Origin: Prevotella sp.
GTDB lineage: Bacteria; Bacteroidota; Bacteroidia; Bacteroidales; Bacteroidaceae
Direction: 5' to 3'
DNA: 64,000 nucleotides
NCBI GenBank assembly: GCA_017645645.1
Contig: JAGCOB010000023.1
Location: forward strand, 1 to 64,000
Position 1 is the first letter of the stretch. Each line of letters begins with the position of its first letter. The position numbers and the translations under genes are program-made. This document shows, piece after piece, positions 31,955 to 40,790 of this stretch. Below the pieces are notes generated by a model. It searched no databases and was not told the origin of the DNA. It worked only from the letters and a program-made list of their open reading frames with translations.

Positions 31955-32566
31955 CTATTCGAAAATCTTAAACACATAGCCTTGCCCTTTCAGCCACTCA
32001 ATGGCTTTGGGCAGGGCTATGTGTAGTTTATCAATGGATTTGAGGGAGTCGTGAAAGGTGATGATGGAACCGTTGCGGACATAACGCTTCACATTATTAA
32101 GCACATCCTCAGCCGTCATCCATTTCGAATAGTCACGAGTCACTAAATCCCACATCACAATACGGAACTTACGTGAGAGCCAGGCATATTGGCTTAATCG
32201 CATCCAACCATGGGGTGGACGTACCAGATTGGTATGTAGATAGGCATTGGCCTTCTCCACATTATAACTGTATTCGCGGATACTATGACGGAATCCGCTG
32301 ATGTGGTTATGGGTATGATTACCGATACGGTGTCCTTCGTCAATGACACGCTGATGCAGTTCCGGATATTTCCTGGCATTGTCGCCTACCATGAAGAAAG
32401 TTGCCTTGATACCATAGTGATTGAGGGTGTCAAGGATAAATGGTGTGGCTTCAGGGATAGGACCGTCATCAAAGGTCAGATAGACAGCCTTTTCCTGACG
32501 GTTCATTCTCCACGTTGCCCTGGGATATAGCCAGCGCAACCATATTGCCGGTTGCTCGATAATCAT
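31955..32566 (-). CDS. NodB-family polysaccharide deacetylase
   Basis: A 203-residue carbohydrate esterase 4 domain. All motifs are present: VYLTFDDGP (Asp-Asp), RIGNHTHNH (metal His residues), RPPHGW, and the late ITFHDS. It would remove N-acetyl (or similar) groups from peptidoglycan or a surface glycan. There is no classical signal peptide; the N-terminus IEQPAIWLRWLYPRATWRM is amphipathic. It starts five bases after the DUF2723 gene, so it is cotranscribed, which suggests an envelope role. Confidence 0.9.
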   Translation of the reverse strand: MIIEQPAIWLRWLYPRATWRMNRQEKAVYLTFDDGPIPEATPFILDTLNHYGIKATFFMVGDNARKYPELHQRVIDEGHRIGNHTHNHISGFRHSIREYSYNVEKANAYLHTNLVRPPHGWMRLSQYAWLSRKFRIVMWDLVTRDYSKWMTAEDVLNNVKRYVRNGSIITFHDSLKSIDKLHIALPKAIEWLKGQGYVFKIFE

Positions 32567-32571
32567 ATCGT

Positions 32572-35500
32572 TTATTGTCCCTTTTGTCCCAGATTACCTC
32601 CTTTTTCTTGGAAAGCATCCAGCATACTGCTGATGACATTCTCGTGCTTCTCCCCCCATTTTTCATCAATGGTCTCACCCAATTGCAGGAGTTGGTTGAG
32701 GATATAAAGATGCATATAGCAACTGTCTTCCGACAGGTTGAACTGCTGGTTGTCAAGGTTGCAGTACCATGTGACATACTGGGCAGAGTTCTTCCATAAC
32801 TGATTGATAAGTTTCATGGCTTCCTCCTGATTGCCCATTGCTGCCCAGGCACGTGCCATATCAAGGGAACCGGAAGTGTAATTGTGCGGGATATTATATG
32901 CTGGCAGCATCTTCTCACAATATTTCAAAACTTCAACAGCCTGTTTGTCATTGCCTTCGCTAATTAATTGAACAGCAAGTCTTGACATGATACGACGATG
33001 AGTGTAGCACATACGCATCACTGTTTCGTCAAGATAGACCCCCTTGGTATTGGCACCACCGAACTTGAAGCGGTGCATGATGTTATCATAGGTACGCTTC
33101 GTGTCGAAGTTCTTGGCACCTTCCTGATTGGTGGTGAATGGTGTAATACGATAGGCAAGTCCTTCGGTAATGGTGTTGTCGCCTAAGTTGATGTAGTTTT
33201 CATCGCCAACACTGACAGCCACATAGATAGGACGTTTCCAGTTACACTCAGAAAGCATCTCCAGAATCATCAGATCACCTTTGTAAAGTGCAGACTTACC
33301 TTTCAGGGAGATGGTCATACGGTCGGGGATAGAATCAGTTGCCATCATCATACCACTCTGGCGAACAGCCTCTTTGTCGATGGTCATATAAAGCGTGTCG
33401 GTAGGAATAACATGGAGTTCCTTGTTCTTTGAACGTACCCAGTATTTCAGGATGTTCTTCAATTCGAACGGGTCTTCGCCAAATTGTTCCTTTGCCTGTT
33501 CAGGATCCTGCTTGTAGAATTCGAGCACTGCCTGTTTCATGTCAGGCTCAATGGCTACATACTCGTTCGTACCAGCACAGTATTCGATGCGTTCCCATGA
33601 GATAGGTACTGACGGAGAATCGTAGGCAGGACGACGCATCTGGTCGATATACCAGTCGGTCTGCAGATAGGAGAGGTTGCAGACGCGGGCATCTGTACGG
33701 ATTCCTTCCACATCCTGATTATACCACAAGGGGAAAGTGTCGTTATCACCATTGGTGAAGATAATCGGATTTCCTTCATCCTGCAGGGACATGAGGTAGT
33801 TCTGTCCGAAGTCACGACAGGTATAGCGTCCGCTACGATCGTGGTCGTCCCAGGTCTGGGATGCCATCTGGATGGGGACTAATATGGCTGCTATAGTTAC
33901 TAAAGCGGCTATAGCCACCTGTCCGTTCTTCATCTTACGGTTGATGAGGTCAATGAGGGCTGCGACACCCATACCACACCATATAGCAAAGGCATAAAAG
34001 GAACCTGCATAGGCATAGTCACGCTCACGGGGTTGCATCGGAGTCTGGTTCAGATAGATGACAATAGCGAGACCTGTCATGAAGAACAGGAAGAAAACCA
34101 CCCAGAACTGACGGATGCCGATAGGCTCTGCCTCTGTCTTTTCCTTGCCGTCTACTGTAGTACGGCTATAGCGGGTGTACCACGACTGCCAGAAGAGTCC
34201 TATCAGTCCAAGCAGCAATGGCAGGCAATAGAATACGTTATGTCCCTTGTTCTCTTTCAGTTCGTCAGGCAATGTGTTCTGGTCTCCTAAGCGCAAATTG
34301 TCAAACCAGTCGAAACCAGTGAGCCAGTTGCCGTGCTCCAGTTCGCCATTACCTTGCAGGTCATTCTGGCGTCCAGCGAAGTTCCACATGAAATAACGCC
34401 AGTACATGAAGTTACACTGGTAGGAGAGGAAGAAACGTATGTTCTCCAATTGACTGGGAACCTTTACGCTCATCATCTCACCACAACGGTCGTACATCTC
34501 CTCATGACCATCAACACTGCCGCCCAGCCAACTCTCGTAGGCAGCACGGTGAGCCGAACTGTACATACGAGGGAAGAACATATTCTGCGCATACTCGTAT
34601 TCATCCTTGGTGCGTAAGATGAAGTATTCGTCTTTCTCATCAGGAGAAGCCTTTTCCTTACGCTGCCACATAGGGGCACCCTTCTTCATGACAGGCTTAC
34701 AATACTCGCCGTCTTTCTCCAAGGCAACCTGTGAGGTATATGCCTGTCCGTAGAACAATGGACGCTGTCCATACTGTTCACGTCCGAGATACTCTCCCAA
34801 GGTGAAGATATCCTCTGGGGAGTTCTGGTCCATAGGCGGGTTGGCCGATGAACGGATAACGATCAATGCATAAGAAGAGTAGCCAATCATGATCATCAAC
34901 ATGCAAAGCAGCGAGGTGTTCTTGATACGTGCAGTGACAAGCAGTTTGTCTTTTTGCTTATACTGCAGGACAAACCATAGGACGGCTAATACTATGATAC
35001 CGATGATAACTGCCGACCAGCCGTGTCCGTAGAATGGAATACCCAGCATGGCGACAGACAACAGGAACGCGATGTTCTGTTTTTTCTCATTGACATCACG
35101 ATGTGTCTCGTATATAGCCCAGATGGTGATGGCTATCAACAGGAAGATATAGACAATCTCACCTGTGTTGAACGGACAGCCGAGGACGTTGACAAACAAC
35201 AACTCAAACCATCCGCCAACCTGTACGATGCCTGGTATGACACCATAGAGTACAGCGGCAAGGATGACAATAGAAATGCCTAAGGCTATCAAGGAGCCAT
35301 AGAGGTCTTTTTTGGGCAGACTCTGCGGGAACTTGCGGTAGTAATAAACCAATACGATGGCTGGCAGACATAGCAGGTTTAACAGGTGGACACCTATACT
35401 AAGTCCTGTCATGTACATGATTAATATCAGCCAACGGTCACTATGAGGTTCGTCGGCATGATCTTCCCATTTCAGAATGAGCCAGAATACGACTGCAGTA

Positions 35501-35958
35501 AAAGCTGAGGAATAAGCATAAACCTCACCTTCGACGGCAGAAAACCAGAAGGTGTCACTGAATGTATAGATTAAGGCGCCCACCATAGCCGAACCTTCGA
35601 TAGCGATAGTCTTGGTAAGTGTCAACTCACTCCAATCCTTGATGAGCAGACGGCGTACCAAGTGCGAAATAGTCCAAAATAGGAATAAAATGGTCGCAGC
35701 CGACAATAATGCACTCATCATGTTTACCATCCGAGCAACCTGTGCAGGATCACTAGTGAATTGGGAGAACAGGTTTGCTGTAAGCATGAAAAACGGGGCA
35801 CCGGGAGGGTGACCAACTTCAAGTTTGTAACCAGTTGAGATAAATTCTGGGCAGTCCCAGAATGAGGCTGTAGGCTCAATCGTAGAGCAATATACAAAGG
35901 CGGCAATCAGAAAACTGACCCATCCGAAGATATTGTCTACCAGTCTGAATTGTTTCAT
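32572..35958 (-). CDS. DUF2723 membrane glycosyltransferase-like protein
   Basis: A 1128-residue protein with about 12 N-terminal membrane segments and a large soluble C-terminal region with TPR-like helices (residues about 980-1110). The opening YCSTIEPTASFWDCPEFISTGYKLEVGHPPGAPFF is the DUF2723 hallmark, with acidic residues of the kind seen in GT-C glycosyltransferases. The eukaryotic relative TMEM260 is a protein O-mannosyltransferase, so a role in protein O-glycosylation is an inference. The ATG at 35958 is chosen because the longer frame starts within the promoter box. Confidence 0.85.
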   Translation of the reverse strand: MKQFRLVDNIFGWVSFLIAAFVYCSTIEPTASFWDCPEFISTGYKLEVGHPPGAPFFMLTANLFSQFTSDPAQVARMVNMMSALLSAATILFLFWTISHLVRRLLIKDWSELTLTKTIAIEGSAMVGALIYTFSDTFWFSAVEGEVYAYSSAFTAVVFWLILKWEDHADEPHSDRWLILIMYMTGLSIGVHLLNLLCLPAIVLVYYYRKFPQSLPKKDLYGSLIALGISIVILAAVLYGVIPGIVQVGGWFELLFVNVLGCPFNTGEIVYIFLLIAITIWAIYETHRDVNEKKQNIAFLLSVAMLGIPFYGHGWSAVIIGIIVLAVLWFVLQYKQKDKLLVTARIKNTSLLCMLMIMIGYSSYALIVIRSSANPPMDQNSPEDIFTLGEYLGREQYGQRPLFYGQAYTSQVALEKDGEYCKPVMKKGAPMWQRKEKASPDEKDEYFILRTKDEYEYAQNMFFPRMYSSAHRAAYESWLGGSVDGHEEMYDRCGEMMSVKVPSQLENIRFFLSYQCNFMYWRYFMWNFAGRQNDLQGNGELEHGNWLTGFDWFDNLRLGDQNTLPDELKENKGHNVFYCLPLLLGLIGLFWQSWYTRYSRTTVDGKEKTEAEPIGIRQFWVVFFLFFMTGLAIVIYLNQTPMQPRERDYAYAGSFYAFAIWCGMGVAALIDLINRKMKNGQVAIAALVTIAAILVPIQMASQTWDDHDRSGRYTCRDFGQNYLMSLQDEGNPIIFTNGDNDTFPLWYNQDVEGIRTDARVCNLSYLQTDWYIDQMRRPAYDSPSVPISWERIEYCAGTNEYVAIEPDMKQAVLEFYKQDPEQAKEQFGEDPFELKNILKYWVRSKNKELHVIPTDTLYMTIDKEAVRQSGMMMATDSIPDRMTISLKGKSALYKGDLMILEMLSECNWKRPIYVAVSVGDENYINLGDNTITEGLAYRITPFTTNQEGAKNFDTKRTYDNIMHRFKFGGANTKGVYLDETVMRMCYTHRRIMSRLAVQLISEGNDKQAVEVLKYCEKMLPAYNIPHNYTSGSLDMARAWAAMGNQEEAMKLINQLWKNSAQYVTWYCNLDNQQFNLSEDSCYMHLYILNQLLQLGETIDEKWGEKHENVISSMLDAFQEKGGNLGQKGQ

Positions 35959-35988
35959 TATTTTTTGTAGTGTTATAATTCTAACCTG

Positions 35989-35996
35989 CAAAGGTA
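35989..35996 (-). promoter_or_regulatory. -7 box of the DUF2723-deacetylase operon
   Basis: CAAAGGTA reads TACCTTTG on the minus strand, 31 bases before the ATG at 35958. An AATTGAAA microrepeat follows at 36005-36037. Confidence 0.6.
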
Positions 35997-36004
35997 GTAG
36001 TTTT

Positions 36005-36037
36005 AATTGAGAATTGAAAATTGAAAATTAAGAATTA
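36005..36037. repeat. AATTGAAA microrepeat
   Basis: Tandem imperfect units (AATTGAG, AATTGAAA, ATTGAAA, ATTAAG, AATTAG) in the gap between the DUF2723 promoter and the DedA gene end. Confidence 0.5.
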
Positions 36038-36061
36038 GTGACTCCTTGTTATTTTTTAACG

Positions 36062-36514
36062 TTAGAAGAATAAACAGGCACCATATACAAGGACCACATA
36101 ACGCAGGAATTTACCGATAGTGATGCTGATGACTGAAATAGGGATATTGGCGCGCATCAATCCTAAAACGATGGTGATGGCACTTCCGAGGATAGGTACG
36201 AAGGCGAAAAATCCCATCCAGGCTCCTCTGCCGCCCATAAATCGTGTCGCTTTGTCAAGACTCTCTTGACTGACATGCAGGTATTTCTCTATCCATTCCA
36301 ACTTACCCATGCGTCCGACAGTATAGTTGAACATACCGCCTGCCACATTACCAATAGTACCATAGATAATCAATAACCAGGGATCCAGTCCTGCTGCCAA
36401 TAGTCCCATCATCACTGCCTCACTGGAGAAAGGAAAAAATGAACCCGCCACGAAAGCCGTGATGAGCATGCCCCAATAGCCGTAACTGATCAGAAGAGAG
36501 ATGATGACATCCAT
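36062..36514 (-). CDS. YqaA/DedA-family membrane protein
   Basis: A 150-residue membrane protein with about four hydrophobic segments of the DedA (SNARE-associated/VTT) superfamily. Recognisable parts are FFPFSSEAVMMGLLAAG and RGAWMGFFAFVPILGSAITIVLGLMR, with the Arg/Pro-rich re-entrant region. The family is linked to membrane lipid homeostasis; YqaA itself has no firm function. The start overlaps the end of the preceding membrane protein gene by 25 bases. Confidence 0.82.
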   Translation of the reverse strand: MDVIISLLISYGYWGMLITAFVAGSFFPFSSEAVMMGLLAAGLDPWLLIIYGTIGNVAGGMFNYTVGRMGKLEWIEKYLHVSQESLDKATRFMGGRGAWMGFFAFVPILGSAITIVLGLMRANIPISVISITIGKFLRYVVLVYGACLFF

Positions 36515-37434
36515 AGGTTATAGGCTGTGAGAGTAAATACTATGATGGTAATAAGATAGAAGATGATATTGGTCATCCGTTTCTGGGTAAGGGCAAGGAA
36601 ATGGGCTACCAATGGGGCGGTGTTGATAATCATCAGATATATCAGCATATTGGCATGCTGAGGTTGTAGACAGAAATACAGGAAAGACAATAAGTCCATC
36701 CAAATGAAAAAACCATAAAGTTGACGGATACGGAACTTGTCTAGATAACTGGTATGCCAGAAATTAATAGTTCCGATAATAGCGATGATAGTAATGAATG
36801 ATATAGTCGCAATCTGTCCGGTATTGACGAGGGAAAAGTCAAATGGGCGGTGGATGTCAGTTAACTGATTGAAATGCTCAAATAATGGTGTGAGATCTGT
36901 TTTGTAGATCAACCAGGAAACAATAAACCAATAGGGAGTGACTGTTCCCATCAGTGAAGCCAGGAAAGTACGCCAGGAAAGTGTCTGCAGTTTGATTAAC
37001 ATCAACAACCAAAGGACAGGGAGATAGCAGAGAATATGTACATAACAGAGACTTGCCAATCCGATGCAAAGAAAACTATAATATGTAAGTCCTGTGGATG
37101 TTTTGTCCTGATAAGTAAAGAACAGAACCAGGTAGGAAGCAATAATGAAAACCTGACAGAGGGATTCTGAAAGGAAAGGAAACAGGAAACAGGCTGCACA
37201 GGAAAGAACCAAGAAGGAGCTTGACACCATCCTTGAATAAATACGGATAAGTGCATTGGTGTTGTTTAATAACAGCATCAGGAAGGCGGAGAGGAAAAAG
37301 CTCCCAAACTGTATCCACCAACCTTTCTGAATCAGTCCACAAAGCACCCAAATACCTATCGCATATAGCGAGATAATAGGTAGTGTCAGTTTACTTTCCG
37401 AAACCTTGTTTTGTAATCGCTTTTTCCTCACCAC
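36490..37434 (-). CDS. Multi-pass membrane protein of unknown function
   Basis: A 314-residue protein with roughly nine hydrophobic segments and a basic N-terminus (VRKKRLQNK). I do not recognise a family motif; composition resembles Bacteroidales membrane proteins placed next to purD. It begins with GTG directly after the purD stop (TAA then GTGGTG at 37437-37429), so translation is likely coupled to purD. It overlaps the DedA-type gene at its end. Confidence 0.65.
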   Translation of the reverse strand: MVRKKRLQNKVSESKLTLPIISLYAIGIWVLCGLIQKGWWIQFGSFFLSAFLMLLLNNTNALIRIYSRMVSSSFLVLSCAACFLFPFLSESLCQVFIIASYLVLFFTYQDKTSTGLTYYSFLCIGLASLCYVHILCYLPVLWLLMLIKLQTLSWRTFLASLMGTVTPYWFIVSWLIYKTDLTPLFEHFNQLTDIHRPFDFSLVNTGQIATISFITIIAIIGTINFWHTSYLDKFRIRQLYGFFIWMDLLSFLYFCLQPQHANMLIYLMIINTAPLVAHFLALTQKRMTNIIFYLITIIVFTLTAYNLWMSSSLF

Positions 37435-38703
37435 TTATAAGTCTGCTCCGATGTCACGACGGAAATACTTATCCGTGAATTGTATTTTTTGAGCCTCCTC
37501 AAAAGATTTCTGCAGGGCTTCCGCCTTGTCTTTGCCATAAGATGAAACGGCGATGACACGACCACCATTGGTGACGACCTGTCCGTCTTTTATTGCTGTA
37601 CCGCTATGGAAGACAATAGAACCTTCTACTTGGTCAATGCCGCTGATAGGATAGCCTTTCTTGTATTCCTGCGGATAACCACCACTGACTAGCATCACAC
37701 AAACAGCGGCACGCTCGTCGAACTCAATGGTGTGCTGATCGAGATTACCAGCAGCCACACCTTCGAAGAGGTCTACGATGTCACTCTTTAAACGGAGCAT
37801 GACACTCTCTGTCTCTGGATCCCCCATACGACAGTTGTATTCTATCACCATCGGATCACCTTTCACGTTGATGAGTCCGAAGAAGATAAAGCCTTTATAG
37901 TCGATACCCTCGGCTTTCAGTCCTTCAACTGTTGGACGGATGATGCGGTTTTCTACCTTCTGCATCCATTCTTTGGTAGCAAAAGGAACTGGGGTTACAC
38001 TTCCCATGCCGCCAGTGTTCAGACCAGTGTCGTGCTCACCGATGCGTTTATAGTCTTTTGCCTCAGGTAGAATCTTATAATGGTCGCCATCAGTCAATAC
38101 GAAAACACTGCACTCGATACCGCTTAGAAATTCCTCGATGACCACTTGTGATGAGGCATTGCCGAACATACCGCCCAGCATCTCCTTCAATTCCTTCTTT
38201 GCTTCATCGAGGGTAGGGAGAATCAGCACACCTTTGCCAGCACAGAGACCGTCAGCCTTGAGGACGTAGGGTGGTTCTAGTGTTTCCAGGAAAGCCAGTC
38301 CCTCTTGAACGTGTTCTCCGTCGAATGTTTGATAGCGTGCTGTGGGGATATGGTGACGTGCCATGAAAGCCTTGGCGAAATCCTTAGAGCCTTCCAGGAC
38401 AGCACCTTGTTTGGATGGACCAATCACTGGAATATTCTTCGTGCGCTCATCGGTTTTCAGGTTGTCGTAAATACCTTTTACCAACGGGTCTTCAGGTCCC
38501 ACTACTACCATGTCAATCTGTTTGTCTATACAGAAAGCCTTGATGGTGTCGAAGTCATCCGCCTTCATCGATACATTCTCTCCGCAGTTGGAGGTACCTG
38601 CATTACCTGGTGCGATGTACAATTTGTCACATTTCTCACTTTGAGCGATTTTCCAGGCGAGTGCATGCTCACGTCCGCCACTTCCTAATAATAAAATCTT
38701 CAT
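37435..38703 (-). CDS. purD: Phosphoribosylamine-glycine ligase (PurD)
   Basis: A 422-residue ATP-grasp enzyme, the second step of purine synthesis (phosphoribosylamine + glycine + ATP to GAR). It starts [18 protein letters not shown], the exact PurD N-terminal loop. Other motifs: [24 protein letters not shown], and the metal-site segment [12 protein letters not shown]. First gene of a run with the two membrane protein genes; divergent from the cyclophilin gene. Confidence 0.97.
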   Translation of the reverse strand: MKILLLGSGGREHALAWKIAQSEKCDKLYIAPGNAGTSNCGENVSMKADDFDTIKAFCIDKQIDMVVVGPEDPLVKGIYDNLKTDERTKNIPVIGPSKQGAVLEGSKDFAKAFMARHHIPTARYQTFDGEHVQEGLAFLETLEPPYVLKADGLCAGKGVLILPTLDEAKKELKEMLGGMFGNASSQVVIEEFLSGIECSVFVLTDGDHYKILPEAKDYKRIGEHDTGLNTGGMGSVTPVPFATKEWMQKVENRIIRPTVEGLKAEGIDYKGFIFFGLINVKGDPMVIEYNCRMGDPETESVMLRLKSDIVDLFEGVAAGNLDQHTIEFDERAAVCVMLVSGGYPQEYKKGYPISGIDQVEGSIVFHSGTAIKDGQVVTNGGRVIAVSSYGKDKAEALQKSFEEAQKIQFTDKYFRRDIGADL

Positions 38704-38730
38704 GATTCTGTTCTTTTTGTAATTTGGTTG

Positions 38731-38738
38731 CGAAGGTA
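38731..38738 (-). promoter_or_regulatory. -7 box of the purD promoter
   Basis: CGAAGGTA reads TACCTTCG on the minus strand, 27 bases before the ATG at 38703. I saw no purine riboswitch in the short leader. Confidence 0.5.
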
Positions 38739-38791
38739 CGAATAAAAAATGAATTGAGAGACATTTTTGCTGAAATCTAAGAATAATTTCG

Positions 38792-38799
38792 TAATTTTG
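38792..38799 (+). promoter_or_regulatory. -7 box of the cyclophilin promoter
   Basis: TAATTTTG fits TAnnTTTG, 29 bases before the ATG at 38829; a TTTTTG at 38764-38769 may serve as the -33 element. Confidence 0.65.
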
Positions 38800-38828
38800 C
38801 AGTCAAACATAAAGTATTTGTATCAATT

Positions 38829-39524
38829 ATGAGACAAAAAGTATATCTTATCATTCTGGCATTGGTGGTAACCGTTATCAGTGCCGCCGCACAAACGAAA
38901 ACGGCAGAGGTCTTGTTGGAGACAACAGTAGGCAATATCCGCATTGCACTCTATGATGATACACCAAAACATCGTGACAATTTCCTCAAACTTGTCAAAA
39001 TGCAGGTATATGACTCCCTGCTCTTCCATCGTGTTATAAAGGACTTTATGATTCAAAGTGGTGATATTAACAGCAAGCACGCTAAGCCGGGGCAACGATT
39101 AGGTACAGGTGATTTTGACTATACCCAAGAGCCTGAGTTCTGCTTACCCCAGATATTTCACCGACGTGGTGTGGTGGCGATGGCTCGTGAGGGTGATAAT
39201 GTCAATCCGGAAAAGCGCAGTTCCGCCTGTCAGTTCTATATTGTCTGGGGACGTGTCCTCGACGACAAAAAACTGAGCCAGATACAGGAACGGCTCGATT
39301 CTGTCACTCAAGGACGTGTCAAACTCACGCCAGAGATGATAGCAACCTATAAGACAGTGGGAGGTACACCTCATCTGGATGGACAATATACTATTTTTGG
39401 AGAAGTGACAGAGGGTATGGAGATTCTTGATAGGATTCAACAGATGCCGACAGACCAATTTGCGCGTCCACTAGAGGATATCCGTATTCTCAAAGCAACA
39501 GTCACCAAGAAAATCCCTCAATAG
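38829..39524 (+). CDS. Exported cyclophilin-type peptidyl-prolyl isomerase
   Basis: A 231-residue cyclophilin with a signal peptide (residues 1-21, ending SAAAQ). The catalytic region shows LLFHRVIKDFMIQSGD (Arg and Gln of the active site), and the core ends with GQYTIFGEVTEGMEILD. Between them lies an extra helical insertion, DDKKLSQIQERLDSVTQGRVKLT, which is common in Bacteroidetes members. Assists folding of envelope proteins in the periplasm. Confidence 0.93.
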   Translation: MRQKVYLIILALVVTVISAAAQTKTAEVLLETTVGNIRIALYDDTPKHRDNFLKLVKMQVYDSLLFHRVIKDFMIQSGDINSKHAKPGQRLGTGDFDYTQEPEFCLPQIFHRRGVVAMAREGDNVNPEKRSSACQFYIVWGRVLDDKKLSQIQERLDSVTQGRVKLTPEMIATYKTVGGTPHLDGQYTIFGEVTEGMEILDRIQQMPTDQFARPLEDIRILKATVTKKIPQ

Positions 39525-39554
39525 CCAAACATCTTATAGTTAGTGCTGTTTATA

Positions 39555-40784
39555 TTAAAGCTTTCCTTGTTCACCTAGATAGGAGTCTTTGAAGCCAAGG
39601 AAGTAGAGTACACCGTCAAGCCCTATTGTGTTGATACTTTGTTTGGCATTTGCTACCACACGGGGCTTGGCATGGAAGGCTATGCCGAGACCTGCCTGAC
39701 TGATCATGGGGAGGTCGTTGGCGCCATCACCCACTGCAATGGTCTGGGCAAGATTCACCTTCTCTACCTGTGCGATGAGTTTCAATAACTCTGCTTTACG
39801 GTGTCCGTCAACAATCTCACCGACATAGCGTCCTGTCAGTTTTCCGTCCTCGCCAATCTCCAATTCGTTGGCATAGACATAGTCAATACCGTATTTGCGT
39901 TGCAGGTGTTCTCCGAAATAGGTGAATCCGCCACTGAGGATAGCAATCTTATAGCCGCAGGTCTTGAGAATATTCATAAGGCGGTCGACGCCCTCTGTGA
40001 TAGGCAGATGTTCGGCGATGTCCTGCATGACACTCACGTCAAGTCCCTTCAATAAAGCGACACGGCGGGCGAAACTCTCCTTGAAGTCTATCTCGCCACG
40101 CATGGCACTCTCCGTAATGGCACGTACTTCTGCCCCTACACCGTTGCGCTCTGCAAGTTCGTCTATACACTCTGTCTGAATAAGTGTGGAGTCCATGTCG
40201 AAACAGATAAGGCGTCGCATACGTCGGAACATGTCGTCGCGCTGGAAAGAGAAGTCAATACCCATTTCCGCAGACAGTTTCATCAGCTTCTCCTGCATCT
40301 CCTGGCGGTTGACGGGTTCGCCACGCAGAGAGAACTGGATGCAGGCACGTGTGTGCTTGTCGAGTTGCTTGATGCTCTTACGTCCTGTCAGTCGCAGGAT
40401 GGAGTCAATATTCAGTCCCTGATCGGCAATGACACGAGTTGCTGCTTCAATCTGGGATGCCTCTAATTGTCGTCCCATCACCATGAGGATATAGCGGTTC
40501 TTCCCTTGGTGTCCTACCCAATCCTCATACTCGTCATCGCTGATAGGCGAGAATCCGATATTTACGCCCAGTTCTGTTGCCTTGAATAAAAGTTCTTTCA
40601 TAGCAAACCCCGATTTCGTGTCGTCCATACGGATGAGGATGCCCAGTGAGAGGGTAGAGTGGATGTCTGCCTGTCCGATATCTAATATCTGTGCGTCATA
40701 TTTGGCCAAGATGCCCATGACACTTGCCGTCAGTCCAGGACGGTCTTGCCCTGTGATGCGGACGAGAATCTGTTCTTCTTTCAT
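39555..40784 (-). CDS. serB: Phosphoserine phosphatase with N-terminal ACT domains
   Basis: A 409-residue HAD phosphatase, the last step of serine synthesis. The N-terminal half (residues about 1-165) holds two ACT-like regulatory domains, starting EEQILVRITGQDRPGLTASVMG. The HAD motifs are FDMDSTLIQTE (Asp nucleophile and acid/base), ILSGGFTYF, and AVGDGANDLPMI. It begins six bases after the DPP4 gene on the same strand, in an operon with the rRNA methyltransferase gene. Confidence 0.95.
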   Translation of the reverse strand: MKEEQILVRITGQDRPGLTASVMGILAKYDAQILDIGQADIHSTLSLGILIRMDDTKSGFAMKELLFKATELGVNIGFSPISDDEYEDWVGHQGKNRYILMVMGRQLEASQIEAATRVIADQGLNIDSILRLTGRKSIKQLDKHTRACIQFSLRGEPVNRQEMQEKLMKLSAEMGIDFSFQRDDMFRRMRRLICFDMDSTLIQTECIDELAERNGVGAEVRAITESAMRGEIDFKESFARRVALLKGLDVSVMQDIAEHLPITEGVDRLMNILKTCGYKIAILSGGFTYFGEHLQRKYGIDYVYANELEIGEDGKLTGRYVGEIVDGHRKAELLKLIAQVEKVNLAQTIAVGDGANDLPMISQAGLGIAFHAKPRVVANAKQSINTIGLDGVLYFLGFKDSYLGEQGKL

Positions 40785-40790
40785 CGTATT

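Noticed and set aside
35959-35991. Earlier start for the DUF2723 protein
   Set aside because: It falls inside the TACCTTTG box on the minus strand.
38704-38730. Purine riboswitch ahead of purD
   Set aside because: The leader between promoter box and ATG is too short.
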